This document shows, in pieces, positions 1-11,279 of a stretch of DNA of 64,000 nt. The position numbers were made by a program, and so were the translations under genes. Within the stretch, counting starts at the first letter, position 1; each line of letters opens with the position of its first letter. Below the pieces are notes generated by a model, which did no database searches, was not told the DNA's origin, and saw only the letters and a program-made list of their open reading frames with translations. Origin of the DNA: Calliphora vicina (lineage: Eukaryota > Arthropoda > Insecta > Diptera > Calliphoridae); contig NC_088781.1 in NCBI RefSeq assembly GCF_958450345.1, forward strand, positions 74,999,140 through 75,063,139, written 5' to 3'.

Positions 1-2404
1 AATCACTTTGAAAATTAGCAGTTTATTTTCAATACTAAGGCTCGAATTTCTGTTAATAAAAGGGTACAGTATACGTGTGAGAATATTCACTTTGTTTATT
101 ACATATTGTATATGCTCCTTGAACTTCATTTTCGGATCAAGTATTATACCTAAATATTTTACTTTCTGGTCCCATTGAACCTCCATATTGAGAAGCGAAA
201 TGTTGCCCTGAGGAATATAACATGCTTTTCGTTTTCTCGTGAAATATATTGCTTGCGTCTTATTATCATTCAAAGTTATCTTCCATTTATTAAAATATCG
301 AGACAGAGTTTCCATAGCTTTTTGTAAGTTTATTCTAATATTTGTATATAATATGTCTGAGCACAAAACAGCTGTGTCGTCTGCAAAGACGGAAATAGTG
401 CAGTTTTCTAGGTTGGGAAAATCTGACGTATAAAGATTGTATAAAGTGGGAGATAAACAAGAACCTTGGGGGCATCCTGCAGGGATATTATATACTTCCG
501 AGCACGACGATCCAATGTGAACTTTAAATGATCGATTATGGAGAAAACTTTCTATTATTTTTATCAAAAAATTAGGAACATTAAAACGAATCATTTTATA
601 AATGAGTCCATCGTGCCACACGGAATCAAAAGCTGCCTTCACGTCCAGCAATACCAGGCCTGTAGATTTTTGAATTTCAAAATTGTTGGTTACCAAATTT
701 CTGATTCGAACTAATGATTGAACTGTGTTATGTTCTCTACGGAATCCGAATTGATGACGAGGAAAAATGTTATTTGATTTAATAAAAGTTATCAATTGCT
801 GATTGATAATTTTCTCAAAAATTTTACCTATGCAGGATAAGAGACTAATTGGACGATAAGAAGATGGATTATCACGAGGTTTGTTTGGTTTTAGAATAGG
901 AATAACTTTAGCAGTTTTAAATTCAAGTGGAAAATAGCCTATTTTAAGACATACATTGAAAATAATTGTTAAGAACCGGAGCGATATTTCTGGAAGATGT
1001 TTAAGCCATTGGTTTGCAATTCCGTCCATTCCTGGAGCTTTTTTTGGTTTGAGCGTTTTGACTATATAATGTATTTGTGATTTGGATATTACCATATCAT
1101 CAGGAATATTTGGAGTAATTAGTCTAAAAGATTGGAGTGCAGCACTAACTTGTAAATCCAATTCATCGTCACCTGAATTGTTGGAAATAATATTATTCGA
1201 TGCAAAAATTTGAGCCATTAAATTACATTTCTCAGTGTTAGTAGTGTAACGAGAGTCATTATGATTCAAAATAGGTACAGAATTGCGCTTTTTCCTAATT
1301 ATATTGGTTATATTCCAGAAAGGAGTAGAACCTTTATCCAAATTTGCCAGTAAATTAGTCCAATATTTATTTCTTATTCTTTCAAGTTCCACACCTATTA
1401 TTTTGCTGAGAGTTTTCATCTGAATGAAGTCTGTATAGTTTCGGTATCTTTGCCAGTCTCTACGATAATTATTTCTCTGTCGGATGTAATTTTTCAGATA
1501 CGTTGGTAGGGGTTTTGCTCGCAAAGAAGATGATTTCCTTGGAACGCTAATATTAATTGCCGCATTAATGATATCTTTAAATTGTATAATTACGGAATCT
1601 GTCTGTTCCCTAGAAGTAATATTCCTCGAATCAGGTATATTCGTATTTGTTGTAAGATACCTTCGAAAAGCTAACCAGTTCGCATTCTTATAATCAAGTT
1701 TAAAAAAGTTTGTTCTGTGCACTTCATCAGAGAGTTTTGCCTGGACCGGTAGGTGGTCAGAACTGAAATCATTCAGAACAACCGCGGGGGAGATTAAATC
1801 CGGAATATTAGTTAAAAAAATCAAGAGTAGATCCCTGCCTATTAAAACTAGACGGCACATATGTATTATCAGCGGGATAGACAATATCGATATTATATGA
1901 TATAAGCTTTTCATTTAAGATGTTTCCCCAGCAGTTTGCTCTTAAACATCCCCAGCTTTGATGCCTACTGTTAAAATCACCACCAAGAATAAATTTGTTA
2001 CTTATAGTGCTGAGTCTACGTATATCAGATGCAAAGAATTGTTTCCTATTACAGTCAGAACCAGCTGAGCCCCCCGGAAAATAACAAGAAAAAATATCTA
2101 AGCTACCAGTATTAGTATAAATTTTGACTCCAATATTTTCAATAAAATGAGTATTAACAATAGGTAATAATGTGTGTTTTGTGTTTTTCTTGATAATAAT
2201 TGCCACTCCGCCACCTCTAGAAAGTTCTCTGTCGTTTCTATAAATTAAATAATCTCTGTGTTTTATAGAGATACTAGGGTTTAACCATGTTTCTGATACT
2301 AAACAAACATCCACACTGTGATTATTTAAGAATTGGAACAATTCTAAACTTTTGTTGCGAATGCCTCTGGCATTCCAAGTAACGATAATTAAGTCATTTG
2401 CCAT
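1..2404 (-). pseudogene. Jockey-clade LINE ORF2 (endonuclease + reverse transcriptase), frameshifted, runs off the window start
   Basis: ORF2 of a non-LTR retrotransposon, which nicks chromosomal DNA and reverse-transcribes the element RNA at the nick. The first 198 codons (2404 down to 1808) are an AP-type endonuclease: TWNARG near residue 9, SETW near residue 37, GGDFNS in the middle. The frame then stops inside a run of seven T. With six T the frame would continue through SSDH and onward to position 1 without a stop that I noticed. The reverse transcriptase lies in 1-1250, with a PISLLS block near 850, AFDSVWHDG near 630 and FADDTA at about 378-395. The start overlaps the ORF1 stop as TAATG, the usual coupled arrangement. 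The 3' end lies beyond the window. The family is clear; the exact element is not identified. The frameshift is at a homopolymer, so it could be an assembly error. Confidence 0.88.
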
Positions 2405-3553
2405 TATGAGAGAAATTTGCAGGCGAGGTTTGCAATTACCTCGAATTGATCAGCTTTACTCCGACAGTTGCGAAGGTTGGTAATAAGCTCAAGAGTCAAG
2501 CTTTTAATTTCTTGCAACGTGAATAACTCATTGCTACTGTTATTGACGACATTGTTATTGTTGCTGTTGTTGTTGTTGGGTTGCCATATATTTGCAGTCT
2601 CTGGTGTATTTTGGAGAAGTGTATTCGGAAAATTCCTGTTATAATTGCCAGGGTTAACGTTATAAATAACTCTAGATATAGCACGCCTTGAAGTAGGTAT
2701 CGATCGTTGCCTAATTTCTAAATATGTTGTTCTACTAGGACAGACTTCGGAAGAAGATTTGTGGTTGCCATTGCAATTTGCACATTTAATAGTGGTTTCC
2801 TTACAGTCGGAGGTTTTATGTGAGCCAGCACAGTTTGCGCAAAACGTTTTAACTTTACACCTGTTAGATCCATGGCCAAACATCTGACAGTTGTAGCATT
2901 GGGTGATTTTGTTTTTTTTTGGTTTGTTGAAACTCCCATTTAATTTTTACATAATCTATGACAGAATAATTTTGTCTTAATTCTTTCATTGTTATAGACT
3001 GTCGTTCGAAATAAACAACATAAATAAAATATTCGGTGTTGTGGGTACTCTTTTTAATTACAATCTTCACGTCTAAGCATTTTAAGCCCATGTTTAACAG
3101 TTTTTTCTTGATTATTAAAGGGTCATATTTATCAAGACCAAACAGTAAGGTTTTATAGGGTTTTTCACTTTTGGTTGCATATGTGAAAAACTCATAAGAG
3201 TTTGTAAGTGCAGTACATAGCGCATCGAAACTTTCCTTAGAACAGCAAAACAGTTTAAGACCGATTGAAATTTTTCTTATAGAATAATCACTAATTTTAT
3301 TTGTTTTACAAATTTCATGTAATTCTTCTATTTTACATTTTAAAACAGTAATTGGTGATATTGTAACTTTTGTTGGTTTTTGTATACAGATTTCATCTTC
3401 ATTATTATCATCAACAGCTTGTAACGGAAAGAAGTAATTTGTTGATAATTTTGATTTGATGCTAACGCATGGTGCGTTAACATCTTCAGTAGGCAATGCA
3501 CGTTTTATGTTGTTGTTTTTTTTAAATTTGTTTTTTTTTAAGTTGGTGAACAA
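2404..3553 (-). pseudogene. Jockey-clade LINE ORF1 (Gag-like, CCHC zinc knuckles), frameshifted
   Basis: ORF1 nucleic-acid-binding protein of the same LINE. The upstream piece (3553 to about 2920) matches the jockey-type RNA-binding region before the knuckles (motifs FTYATKSEKPYKTLL and YVKIKWE). The downstream piece (2883 to 2404) starts inside the first knuckle and carries the series CYNCQMFGHGSNRC, CANCAGSHKTSDC and CANCNGNHKSSSEVC. The two pieces are separated by a run of nine A on the coding strand at about 2912-2920; eight A would join the frames. No ATG was seen at the upstream end, where the first listed codon is TTG, so the element is probably 5'-truncated close to 3600. ORF1 ends in a TAATG overlap with ORF2. 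Confidence 0.82.
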
Positions 3554-3639
3554 TTTATTGTTGTTATTGGAAGCAAAAAATATAATTTTTTGTTTCTTGT
3601 TTTAAAGTGAAATTCTTTTGATTTTATGAATATTACTTG

Positions 3640-4562
3640 TAATAACGAGAATACACACGTCTTTATACTTCGAACGCATTAGCAGAACTGATTAAAAATA
3701 CTTTAATACATTTAAATATAACATCTCTGTTTGATGAATGGCTTGTTCCAAATATTAGTGGAGGTTTCAAAACCCACTAAGGATACAGTAGAAGCATTGA
3801 GCCGACATTTTGCTATGATGAACACTCTTTATGAACAGCTGTTATCTAAAAATTCTACGATTTCGCAAAATATGGTTCTTGCAATAAAAGGTAAAGTTAA
3901 TAAACAATATAACAGCAACTTATGTAAATTTCCTTATAATTTCACAACATAATAGGCTAAATTATAATACAAAAAGACAATGTTCATACATTCGCCTATT
4001 TGGCCGCAATGTTCCCTCATAAAAGCGATGATGATGATGTTTCCGAAATACAAATGGATCAACATTTTAAAAACGAATTATATTACTCAATCAATGTTGA
4101 AAAAGAAAATCCTAGACATTTAAAATCAAATGCCGAAACTCGTTTTAAGCGGGAATTAGCGTTATTTGAAGCAAGTAGCAATCGGAGAAAAAAATTTAAA
4201 TTATCTTAATAATGCTTTATTAAGGATAAAGCATCCACCTATTTAAAGCGAAAGAGTTTTCTCGGTGTCTGGTACATTCACAATTTATAAAATTTTGTGA
4301 CACTTAATTGCTCTTTTACTCTATTACCAGGACAAGAGCTCTACATCATGCATATCGGTAATATTTAATTTTATAGTAAAAAATTATCTCCAACATGTTT
4401 TTTGTTTTATGTTAGTAGAATTGAATTGTAATGTATTGTTTTTCATTTTCTTTTAATATAATGAAACAATTTTGTAAAAAAAATTCGTAAAAATCTCGGG
4501 AAATGAAATTTTTCATTCCCGTTTCCCGGGAAATAAGATTATCCGGGAAACCCCAAACCCTA
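3640..4562 (+). pseudogene. hAT-superfamily transposase remnant
   Basis: A broken hAT transposase readable in three pieces: 3731-3952 (FQILVEVSKPTKDT, typical of the helical middle region), 4000-4209 (LAAMFPHKSDDDD) and 4205-4330. The last piece contains SERVFSVSGTF, the hAT C-terminal dimerisation signature, interrupted by in-frame stops before it and after FTIYKIL. Downstream, 4490-4562 is rich in TTTCCCGGGAA-type palindromes and ends AAACCCTA, which looks like a hAT terminal region. A similar TAGGGTTCC start with CCCGGGAA occurs alone at 7101. The 5' end is lost at the junction with the LINE at about 3600. This is a dead copy. Confidence 0.7.
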
Positions 4563-4570
4563 GTTCTCAT

Positions 4571-6075
4571 CAGTGTTGCCACTTCATGTGTAATTACACA
4601 TATTGTGTGTAATTTTAACTTGGATGTGTAGCCCATGTGTAATTGAGTGAATGTGTAATTCACGTGTAATTTTAAATTCCAATTATATCCAAAATAAATT
4701 GTCAATGTATGTCTTTTATCTATATTTTGGATTTTAATTAAATGAATTATGGATTGTTCAGATTTCAAAACCGACTGAAATAAATATGTACGTTTATATG
4801 AGGGAATAGCTACTATCCTATATTTTACTCCTATACTCAGTATAATGGAATTATATGTATGAAGATATGAATCTAGTTTGAACTAAATTAACATTAAGGT
4901 TTGCAGAAAAATACGATAAGTAATTTGGAGATTGCTACGTTTGGTTTTCCAAGTGGACATTTCGCCGTTTGTGATAGTTTTGTTTGCGTAATATTGGTAA
5001 TAGAAACTAAATTTTGGTTTATATTAAAGACTTTTAATTCCAACATGAAAAAAATATAAAACAACAAATAGTATTCAATAACTATACATTTTTACAAGTT
5101 ATTAAAAATTGTTATTGGAAAAACGTTAATTTTCAAGATAACCCAAAATCGAAAATTTGTATTTTTATAATTTTAAATTGTTTATAGAATAAGGGTAGCG
5201 GTATTTACAGATAACGATATAAACTATTATATCGGTAACGGTAATTGCAGTTATTTCGGGGTAACGTTAGCCAATCTTAACAGAAAAAAACAAGATCGTA
5301 GGAATTTGTGTGAGAAAATGTTTTTTACAAATTGTTACTAGTTATTTTTTTATCCGTAAGAACTGTTTTGTGTTTATGCTATTGTCTGTCTAGTTCCTGG
5401 TGTGTGTTTTAAATAATAAACAATAAAATTGACTTACTATTTACTATTTTGGAAGCTTTATTTCAAATATATAACTACAAATTTTAAAAATATAAACGTT
5501 ACAAGATTTTACTGGTAAAGTATTTACTGTGAAGGAAAATGGTCAGAGCTATAATTTTTAAACAAATACTAAAAAATATTTATCTTTGAAACTGAAAACA
5601 AAACTGATTTCAAAGCACTTTATATAAAATAGGAATAAATTCAAATTCGAAAGCAAACAGTGTGCTATTTTTTCAATATTGTTAAATTTTTAATACAAAT
5701 GTAACAATTTTCAATGGAATAATCTCCGAATAAACATTGATTAATATTTGATAAAAGCGTATTTGGGATTGACATATTTGACTGATCTCAAGAATTCATT
5801 AAATTAGAAAAGTTCATTAAAAAAAAAGAGATTGCTAACCTTCTTTTAATACCCTAATATATCCAATTCCTGGATAAATTAAAATTACCGCAAGTGAAAA
5901 TTGTCCATTGACAATAAAGTGATCGTATTTGGTCCAAACTGTGAAAAACCTTTTATATTCATGACAATTTCTCCTATTGAAATCACGAAAATTTATTTAC
6001 ATGTGTAATTTTTTCTCGTATGTGTAATTTAGGTATGAGGATGTGTAGTTTATAATTTTCTTGGTGGCAACACTG
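4571..6075. mobile_element. Non-autonomous hAT element with 8-bp TSD GTTCTCAT
   Basis: Terminal inverted repeats CAGTGTTGCCAC and GTGGCAACACTG bound a 1,505-bp segment with no credible ORF. The 8 bases before it (4563-4570) and after it (6076-6083) are both GTTCTCAT. An 8-bp duplication is diagnostic for hAT integration. Both subterminal regions carry many copies of GTGTAAT (six in about 110 bp on the left, three on the right), all in the same orientation; these are likely transposase-binding repeats. The element inserted directly beside the CCCTA end of the older hAT remnant. Transposition would need a transposase supplied in trans. Confidence 0.92.
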
Positions 6076-6316
6076 GTTCTCATACAAAAATTCTATTAAT
6101 TGGAAGTATGTATATCGTTACGAAAAACGATAATCGGAGATTGTGAAAATGGGGGTTAATCTGCTAAAACTGTCAGTGTAACTACTAGTTGGCAAGAAAT
6201 TATAACTTTAACCGTGTGCGACTGTATTTATTTGATTTACAGTTAAATAAAATTAATGCTTTCTATATTTGTTTTTTTTTTTAAATCGACATTAAGAACC
6301 AAGTGATTATATTTAC

Positions 6317-6469
6317 CATTCTCTATAGTATTGTCACTATGCTCAAAAATATTTTTATCGGAACTACATCTTCGAATATGGCTTCTTGAATCATTTATAT
6401 TATCGGATTTATCTTTATTAGTGTCAATATGTTTTAATCGATTGGTACACTGTTTTCCTTTAATGTAAT
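6317..6469 (-). CDS. Possible internal exon of an unidentified host gene
   Basis: An open frame of 153 bp (51 codons, length divisible by three) on the minus strand. It is preceded by a plausible splice acceptor (ATTTATATTTTCAG) and followed by a plausible donor (AATG|GTAAAT). The encoded segment is hydrophilic and Ser/Asp/Asn/Lys-rich (for example HIRRCSSDKNIFEHSDN) and is not low-complexity. It resembles no transposon protein I know, and the flanks have no TIRs. No neighbouring exon was recognised, so this may be chance. Evidence is splice-like signals plus an open frame only. Confidence 0.25.
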
Positions 6470-6844
6470 CTGAAAATATAAATAAAATATTCAATATTAT
6501 TTTGAATTTTTTTTTCTACATTGTAAAATTATCTGTAATATGTTTAGTTGATTTGTTTGGATGAAGAAAATAACATTTATTGAAAATTTGTTTGATATTT
6601 AAGGTTTTAATGGTAATTTTCATTGGTTTTGAATTTCCAAGAATTGAATCATTAATTTTTGAGCATATGTTTAATTAATTTTCCCTTGACATAACTTTAA
6701 CTTCGGCTTTAAATAAAAGATACGGGCACCTATTTTAGTTTTTGATTATGAAAAACTAGTGAACGGAAACAAAATATTTTAGAAATAAATCTGCCAATTC
6801 TAACCGGTTGATCCGATTGGCATGAAAATTCACATAGGCGTTGC

Positions 6845-7140
6845 AGGATTATCCGAGTTTATTTTCTGAAAAGCCAAGAAAATTTAAAAAAAGTTGATTT
6901 TGCCAAAAAAATGTCAAAAATGTCTTGAGTTGCAAAGTATTTATTTTGATATATACCCCACTCGCATCCGACTAAGAGACCAAAAAAGTTTTAAAGAAAT
7001 AGGCAGAAGCTTTCTTTTGAGCAAAAAACAATTAAAAAAGTGCCCATTTTGGAAAAAAGTTAGATTATGCAAAAAACACGTCAAAAATTGTATGTCTTGT
7101 GTAGGGTTCCTACGCGGGAAAAATTTCCCGGGAATATTTT
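6845..7140. repeat. Fragment of the 180-bp GCGAGTGGGATAT repeat family, reverse orientation
   Basis: Contains ATACCCCACTCGCATCCG followed by CTAAGAGACC and a T/A-rich unit, the reverse complement of the repeat tandemly arranged at 52650-54560. About one and a half units are present. Position 7101 then begins TAGGGTTCC with CCCGGGAA palindromes, a possible lone hAT end. The 84-codon open frame across it is low-complexity and is not treated as a gene. Confidence 0.55.
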
Positions 7141-7339
7141 TTTGTTAATTTTCGGGAAATGTTTGTCGGGAATTTCTTCATAATATTTCTTCTAAAAGTT
7201 ACAATATTCAGATACGTTTCGATGGCCAAATTGTTTGATAATTGAATTATTCTATTATATCTATCCATAGATTTTTTTCATTTCTAACAACAGATAGTCA
7301 GTTGGCAAAGAAGTATCTATATCAGTGATTATCTATATA

Positions 7340-8107
7340 CATATATAAAAGAGTAACGTGACTGACTGATTCATTCATCATCGCACAGCCCAAACGGCTA
7401 ATGATAGAAACTTAAAATTCGGGAAATGGTTTCCTTTTACAACATGCAGATCCACTAAGAAGGGATTTTTGGAAATTCGGTCGTTAAGGGGGGAAAAAAC
7501 GGGTAAAATCTGTAGCTCTATATCTCCAAACCAAATAAACATAGAAATAATATTTTAAATGCGTCCGCCTTTAATCAAAAAAAAGAGCCGATGGATATCT
7601 GATACTTTTTTGAAATTCGAAATTCAAGTGGGCGTAGAACCCTCCGTCACCATGAATATCTCCTACATAAATAAACATAGAAATACAATATTAAATGCAT
7701 CTGGCTCAGCTCAATTAAGAATAGAAATGTTTTTGGTACTTTTTTGAAATTCTAAAAATTGTATTCTTTTTTGGACTTTTTTTCTAAATGTATTTTCTGA
7801 TTAAAAATTCCATGAACTATTGTTTTCAAATAGTACGTATTACTGATAATTAATAGGTGCTTTTTTTAAAATTATTTCTTCACGTGGGACAAAAAAGGGC
7901 CCAACAAATAGGTAAAACAGTACATTTATTATCTAACATTAACGAACTTATAAAATAAAACAGACAATCCTAAAATCCTTCAAAAACTAACTCATTATTT
8001 TAAATTCGATTACAAACGTGTAAAAAGGGGAAAACTTCAGTACACATAATTTGGTACTTTTTTCAAAAGTATTTTTTTCCTATTTTATATTGTGTACTTT
8101 TATTTAT
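7340..8107 (-). repeat. Dispersed 'TATATAAAAGAGTAACG' repeat, copy 1
   Basis: Begins with ATATATAAAAGAGTAACG, CTGACTGATTCATTCATC and CATCGCACAGCCC, then has blocks of 'cgaaatttccaaaaagtacc'-like sequence. The same organisation recurs at 22070-22555 and 40740-42671 (other orientation) and 54937-55395 (same orientation). There is no protein-coding content. In three other places a start of the form ACTAGCT...CCCG is seen. This pattern is common in insect Helitron-like repeats, but no rolling-circle termini were confirmed here. Confidence 0.6.
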
Positions 8108-8111
8108 TTTT

Positions 8112-9028
8112 TATACCCTTCAGCTTCGTGAGAAGGGTATATATAAGTTTGTCATTCCGTTTGTAATTTCTACATTTTTCATTTCCGACCCTATAAAGTA
8201 TACATATTCTGGATCCTTATAGATAGCGGAGTCGATTAAGCCATGTCCGTCTGTCTGTCTGTCCGTCTGTCTGTCTGTTGAAATCAATTTTCTGAAGGCC
8301 CCAGATATCTCCGGGATCCAAATCTTCAACAATTCTGTCAGACATACTTTCGAGAATTTTGCTATTTAAAATCAGCAAAATCCGTCCATAAATAACGGAG
8401 ATATGAGCAAAAATCCGAGACAACCTCTGAAAATTTCATCAAAAAACACAATGTTGCATGCTTTGACAAAAAAGCAACAAAACGTATGGTTGTTGCTTTG
8501 GCGTTGTTGTTGTTTTTTATACAACTAAACGTTTGTTTGGTTGTGTGTTGGTTTTTTTGACAAAAAAACAACAAAACGTATGTTTGGATGTGCAAGCTTT
8601 GCGTATTTTGTTTCTTTTGGCGTTGTTGTTGTTTTTTATAAAACTAAATTTTTGTTTGGTTGTGTGTTGGTTTTTTTGACAAAAAATCAACAAATCGTAT
8701 GTTTGAATGTGCATGCTTTGCGTATTTTGTTTTTCTTTTGTGTTTTGTTTCTTTTGGCGTTGTTGTTGTTTTTTATACAATTAAACGTATGTTTGGATGT
8801 GTGTTGCTTCATTGCCTTGCGTATTTTGTTTTTTCTTTTGGTGTTCTGTTTCGTTTGGCGTTGTTGTTGTTTTTTGTGTTCTTGATAAATTTAGGATGCT
8901 GTAAGCTGAAAGTGGACAATGTACATACATACCTATATACTAATTATAAAAAATAATAATGCATCCACAACAAAGGTGAAGGGTATATAAGATTCGGCAT
9001 AGCCGAATATAGCACTCTTACTTGTTTT
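8112..9028 (+). mobile_element. DINE-1/INE-1-like non-autonomous Helentron
   Basis: Starts with an inverted repeat (ATACCCTTC ... GAAGGGTAT, 8113-8140). It continues with GACCCTATAAAGTATAC and GAGTCGATTAAGCCATG followed by (TCTG/TCCG)n at 8240-8280. It ends with GAAGGGTATATAAG, a 7-bp-stem hairpin (ATTCGGC ATA GCCGAAT) and CTTACTTGTTTT. This order of parts is that of Drosophila DINE-1 elements and their relatives in other flies, which are Helentron-mobilised. No proteins are encoded. The middle holds a separate minisatellite (8465-8880). Confidence 0.85.
8465..8880 (+). repeat. Minisatellite of about 110-130 bp inside the DINE-1-like element
   Basis: About four imperfect copies of a unit containing GGCGTTGTTGTTGTTTTTTA, AAACGT(T/A)TGTTTGG, GTGTGTTGG and GACAAAAAAACAACAAAACG. 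Units differ by small indels. Internal minisatellites are a recognised property of DINE-1/Helentron derivatives. The overlapping 60-110-codon ORFs on both strands arise from the repeat and are not genes. Confidence 0.8.
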
Positions 9029-9036
9029 AATACAAA

Positions 9037-9112
9037 TTGTTGCGCCGCCATTGAGTTTCGAGCCCATGTTGTTCGATTACAAAGCAGAAATCTAAACCAT
9101 TTGACTACATCA
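9037..9112 (-). repeat. tRNA-like sequence (possible SINE head)
   Basis: On the minus strand, GATGTAGTCAAATGG resembles a pol III A box and, about 35 nt further on, GGGCTCGAAACTC resembles a B box, followed by GGCGGCGCAAC. Spacing fits a tRNA. The acceptor stem does not pair well, so it is not a functional tRNA. A related tRNA-like stretch sits at 30271-30345. Confidence 0.4.
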
Positions 9113-10678
9113 CTTCGTTTATTTTCGTATTTAATCCATTTTTCGCTGACCGGTGATTATAATTACCATAACTATTCATAACTGATAAATAAAAAGTTTT
9201 TTATTCAATATAAGTTAGTTTATCAATTATTTAGGATCTGATTTCATTATTATATACTCATTTTAGTTCCTTTACCAACATAAACTATTTATATTGGGGT
9301 TTTTAGAAATAAGCAAATAAAGGTCATCAAAATACATGGATATAAAGTAACAAAGATCCTATAAAATCTAACAAATATGTTTATATTTATAAAATTAAAT
9401 GTTTACTTTTCTCATTTGAGCCCTATTCACGACAATTAATGTACATATATGATCTAAAATTGAATGATTAATATTGTGGTGATTATAATTACCATTGGCG
9501 AAAAACATATGCTTTTAAGTGTGGTTTATGAACATGCGTTTACATATATTTTTGTCATCAAAAGTAGAATCAACTGTATGTTATTGCTATGATAACAGTT
9601 TATTTGAACAGATACATATGTATATGTTTTGCTGCATGCCTTATGCTGATTCTCAGGAACTGTATGGCATAGAAATTGGACTTGAAGCTCGCGTGATCCA
9701 GAGTTTTCTGGATCACGCGATCGGTCAGCGGGAAATTGATGCGGCGAAAAATGGGTTAAAAAAAGATTTTATTTTCAAAATTGTTTGTTCACCAATGCAT
9801 TGGAATGGTGAATTATATTAGTTGAATTCTATTGGTGTTGAAAATAGAAACAGTACAAACAAAAACCTTAACCCTAAAGGGAAAAAGTCGGGTAAACAGT
9901 TTTTTTAAAATTTCTTTTTCCAAACCAATATCATTTTTAAATGTTTTCTTTTAAAATTTAGAAAATTGTAATTGGTAATTTTTGTAAACTTTTTAAATTA
10001 ATGAATTTAGAAATATTTATCGTAAGTGTATTGATCATCTCTAAGATAGATAAAGCTTGTTATAATTAATGAGTGTGCTTCTGGAAAAGCTATGTGAACC
10101 AGATTAGCTAAACAAATAAATATTAAATATTATTCTAAATCATTAAACACAAACAAATAAAAAGTGGATTTGAATTAGAGGAATGGGACATCATGTTAAT
10201 TTTCATTATAATTATTGAACCTAAGTAACAACATAGAGTTTGTGCATAGTATATGGTTGAGTCAATGATTAAAACCGAATAAAATAAATACAAGTGGAAT
10301 TCATCATACCGCAATTTTTTATTGCTTACCACTTGGAAGCTGGTTTGTGAGTGTTTTCATTATAGTTTTTCTTTTCTCGCTTAAATTTCATAATTCACCT
10401 AAGAAGCGCCTATTTCGAAGTATATTACAAATTCTATTTTTAATAGAAGCTCAATTTTTTACTGGATTAACACATAAAAGTTTAAATTTCTATTGTTTAT
10501 ATAACTGAAGTGATGTAAGTATGAAAATAAACCTTTTTTTTGAAATTATAATTAAGTGTTAATTGTTTATTCATCTAATCATAAACGAATAAACGATAGA
10601 ACACAAGTTAGTTAAAGTTAGATCGTTTAAAGTAAAAGTTAGATCTTTTACTGTTCGATAAGAATCAGGAACCCTGTA
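9113..10678. other. AT-rich stretch without recognisable genes
   Basis: No supported coding region. Two copies of the near-palindrome GGTGATTATAATTACC lie at about 9153 and 9479. TTAATCCATTTTTCGC at about 9130 is matched in inverse by GCGAAAAATGGGTTAA near 9745, so 9130-9760 may be the remains of a TIR element. A strong hairpin lies at 9690-9719. 10000-10670 shows nothing beyond AT-rich sequence and short AAGTTAGAT repeats. Confidence 0.5.
9690..9719. other. Perfect 13-bp stem, 4-nt loop hairpin
   Basis: CGCGTGATCCAGA, loop GTTT, TCTGGATCACGCG. It is GC-rich compared with its surroundings and has no mismatches. No Helitron CTRR end or terminator context is evident beside it. It is probably the subterminal structure of a degraded transposon. 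Confidence 0.85.
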
Positions 10679-11279
10679 CATTAGGGTGGGTCACCCGTGT
10701 ATGAAGAAAACTTTGGTTTAAGTTTTTTTACATTTATTGTTTACACGATAGTATTACAAATTTTAGTAAAATTGTTTTATGCTAAATTCCCAATTTTTAA
10801 TTTGATAAATTCACTGAAATTTATTGTTGGGGGATAAGCTAGTTCCTATGCACATTTCACTGGTTGCTTAGGCAATATCTTCAGGAAACCTTTTCCCAAA
10901 AGGCTTTAGAAAAACTAAAGATATTATACAAATAAATCTATATACAAATATTTTATTTCATTGTTGATTTATATTTTTCAGAAAACTTTATTTTATATTT
11001 TGTTGACATTTTTGTTTGCTTTATTTGTATTTATAAATACATACATACCCGATACATATGAAAATAAAAAGTTTTTGAATTTGAATACCGACCGTAAATA
11101 AAAAAAAATCATTCGTATTTTTTAGACCATCAATTTGTATTATGATACTTATACCTTAACATCTATTCTACCTTATACATCTATAAATACCTTAACATAT
11201 TAAATATGTAGAGAAAAAAAAACATTGCAAAAATGTTTACAGAAATGAAAGAAAAGATAAACAAAATAATAATGAAGTG

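Noticed and set aside
8217..8956. Overlapping 60-114-codon ORFs on both strands
   Set aside because: They follow the DINE-1-like minisatellite and TCTG repeats; composition is periodic Phe/Cys/Leu or Lys/Gln, and all frames are open because of the repeat.
9519..9821. 100-codon plus-strand ORF
   Set aside because: Spans the 13-bp hairpin and a suspected TIR remnant; no homology recognised and no start context.
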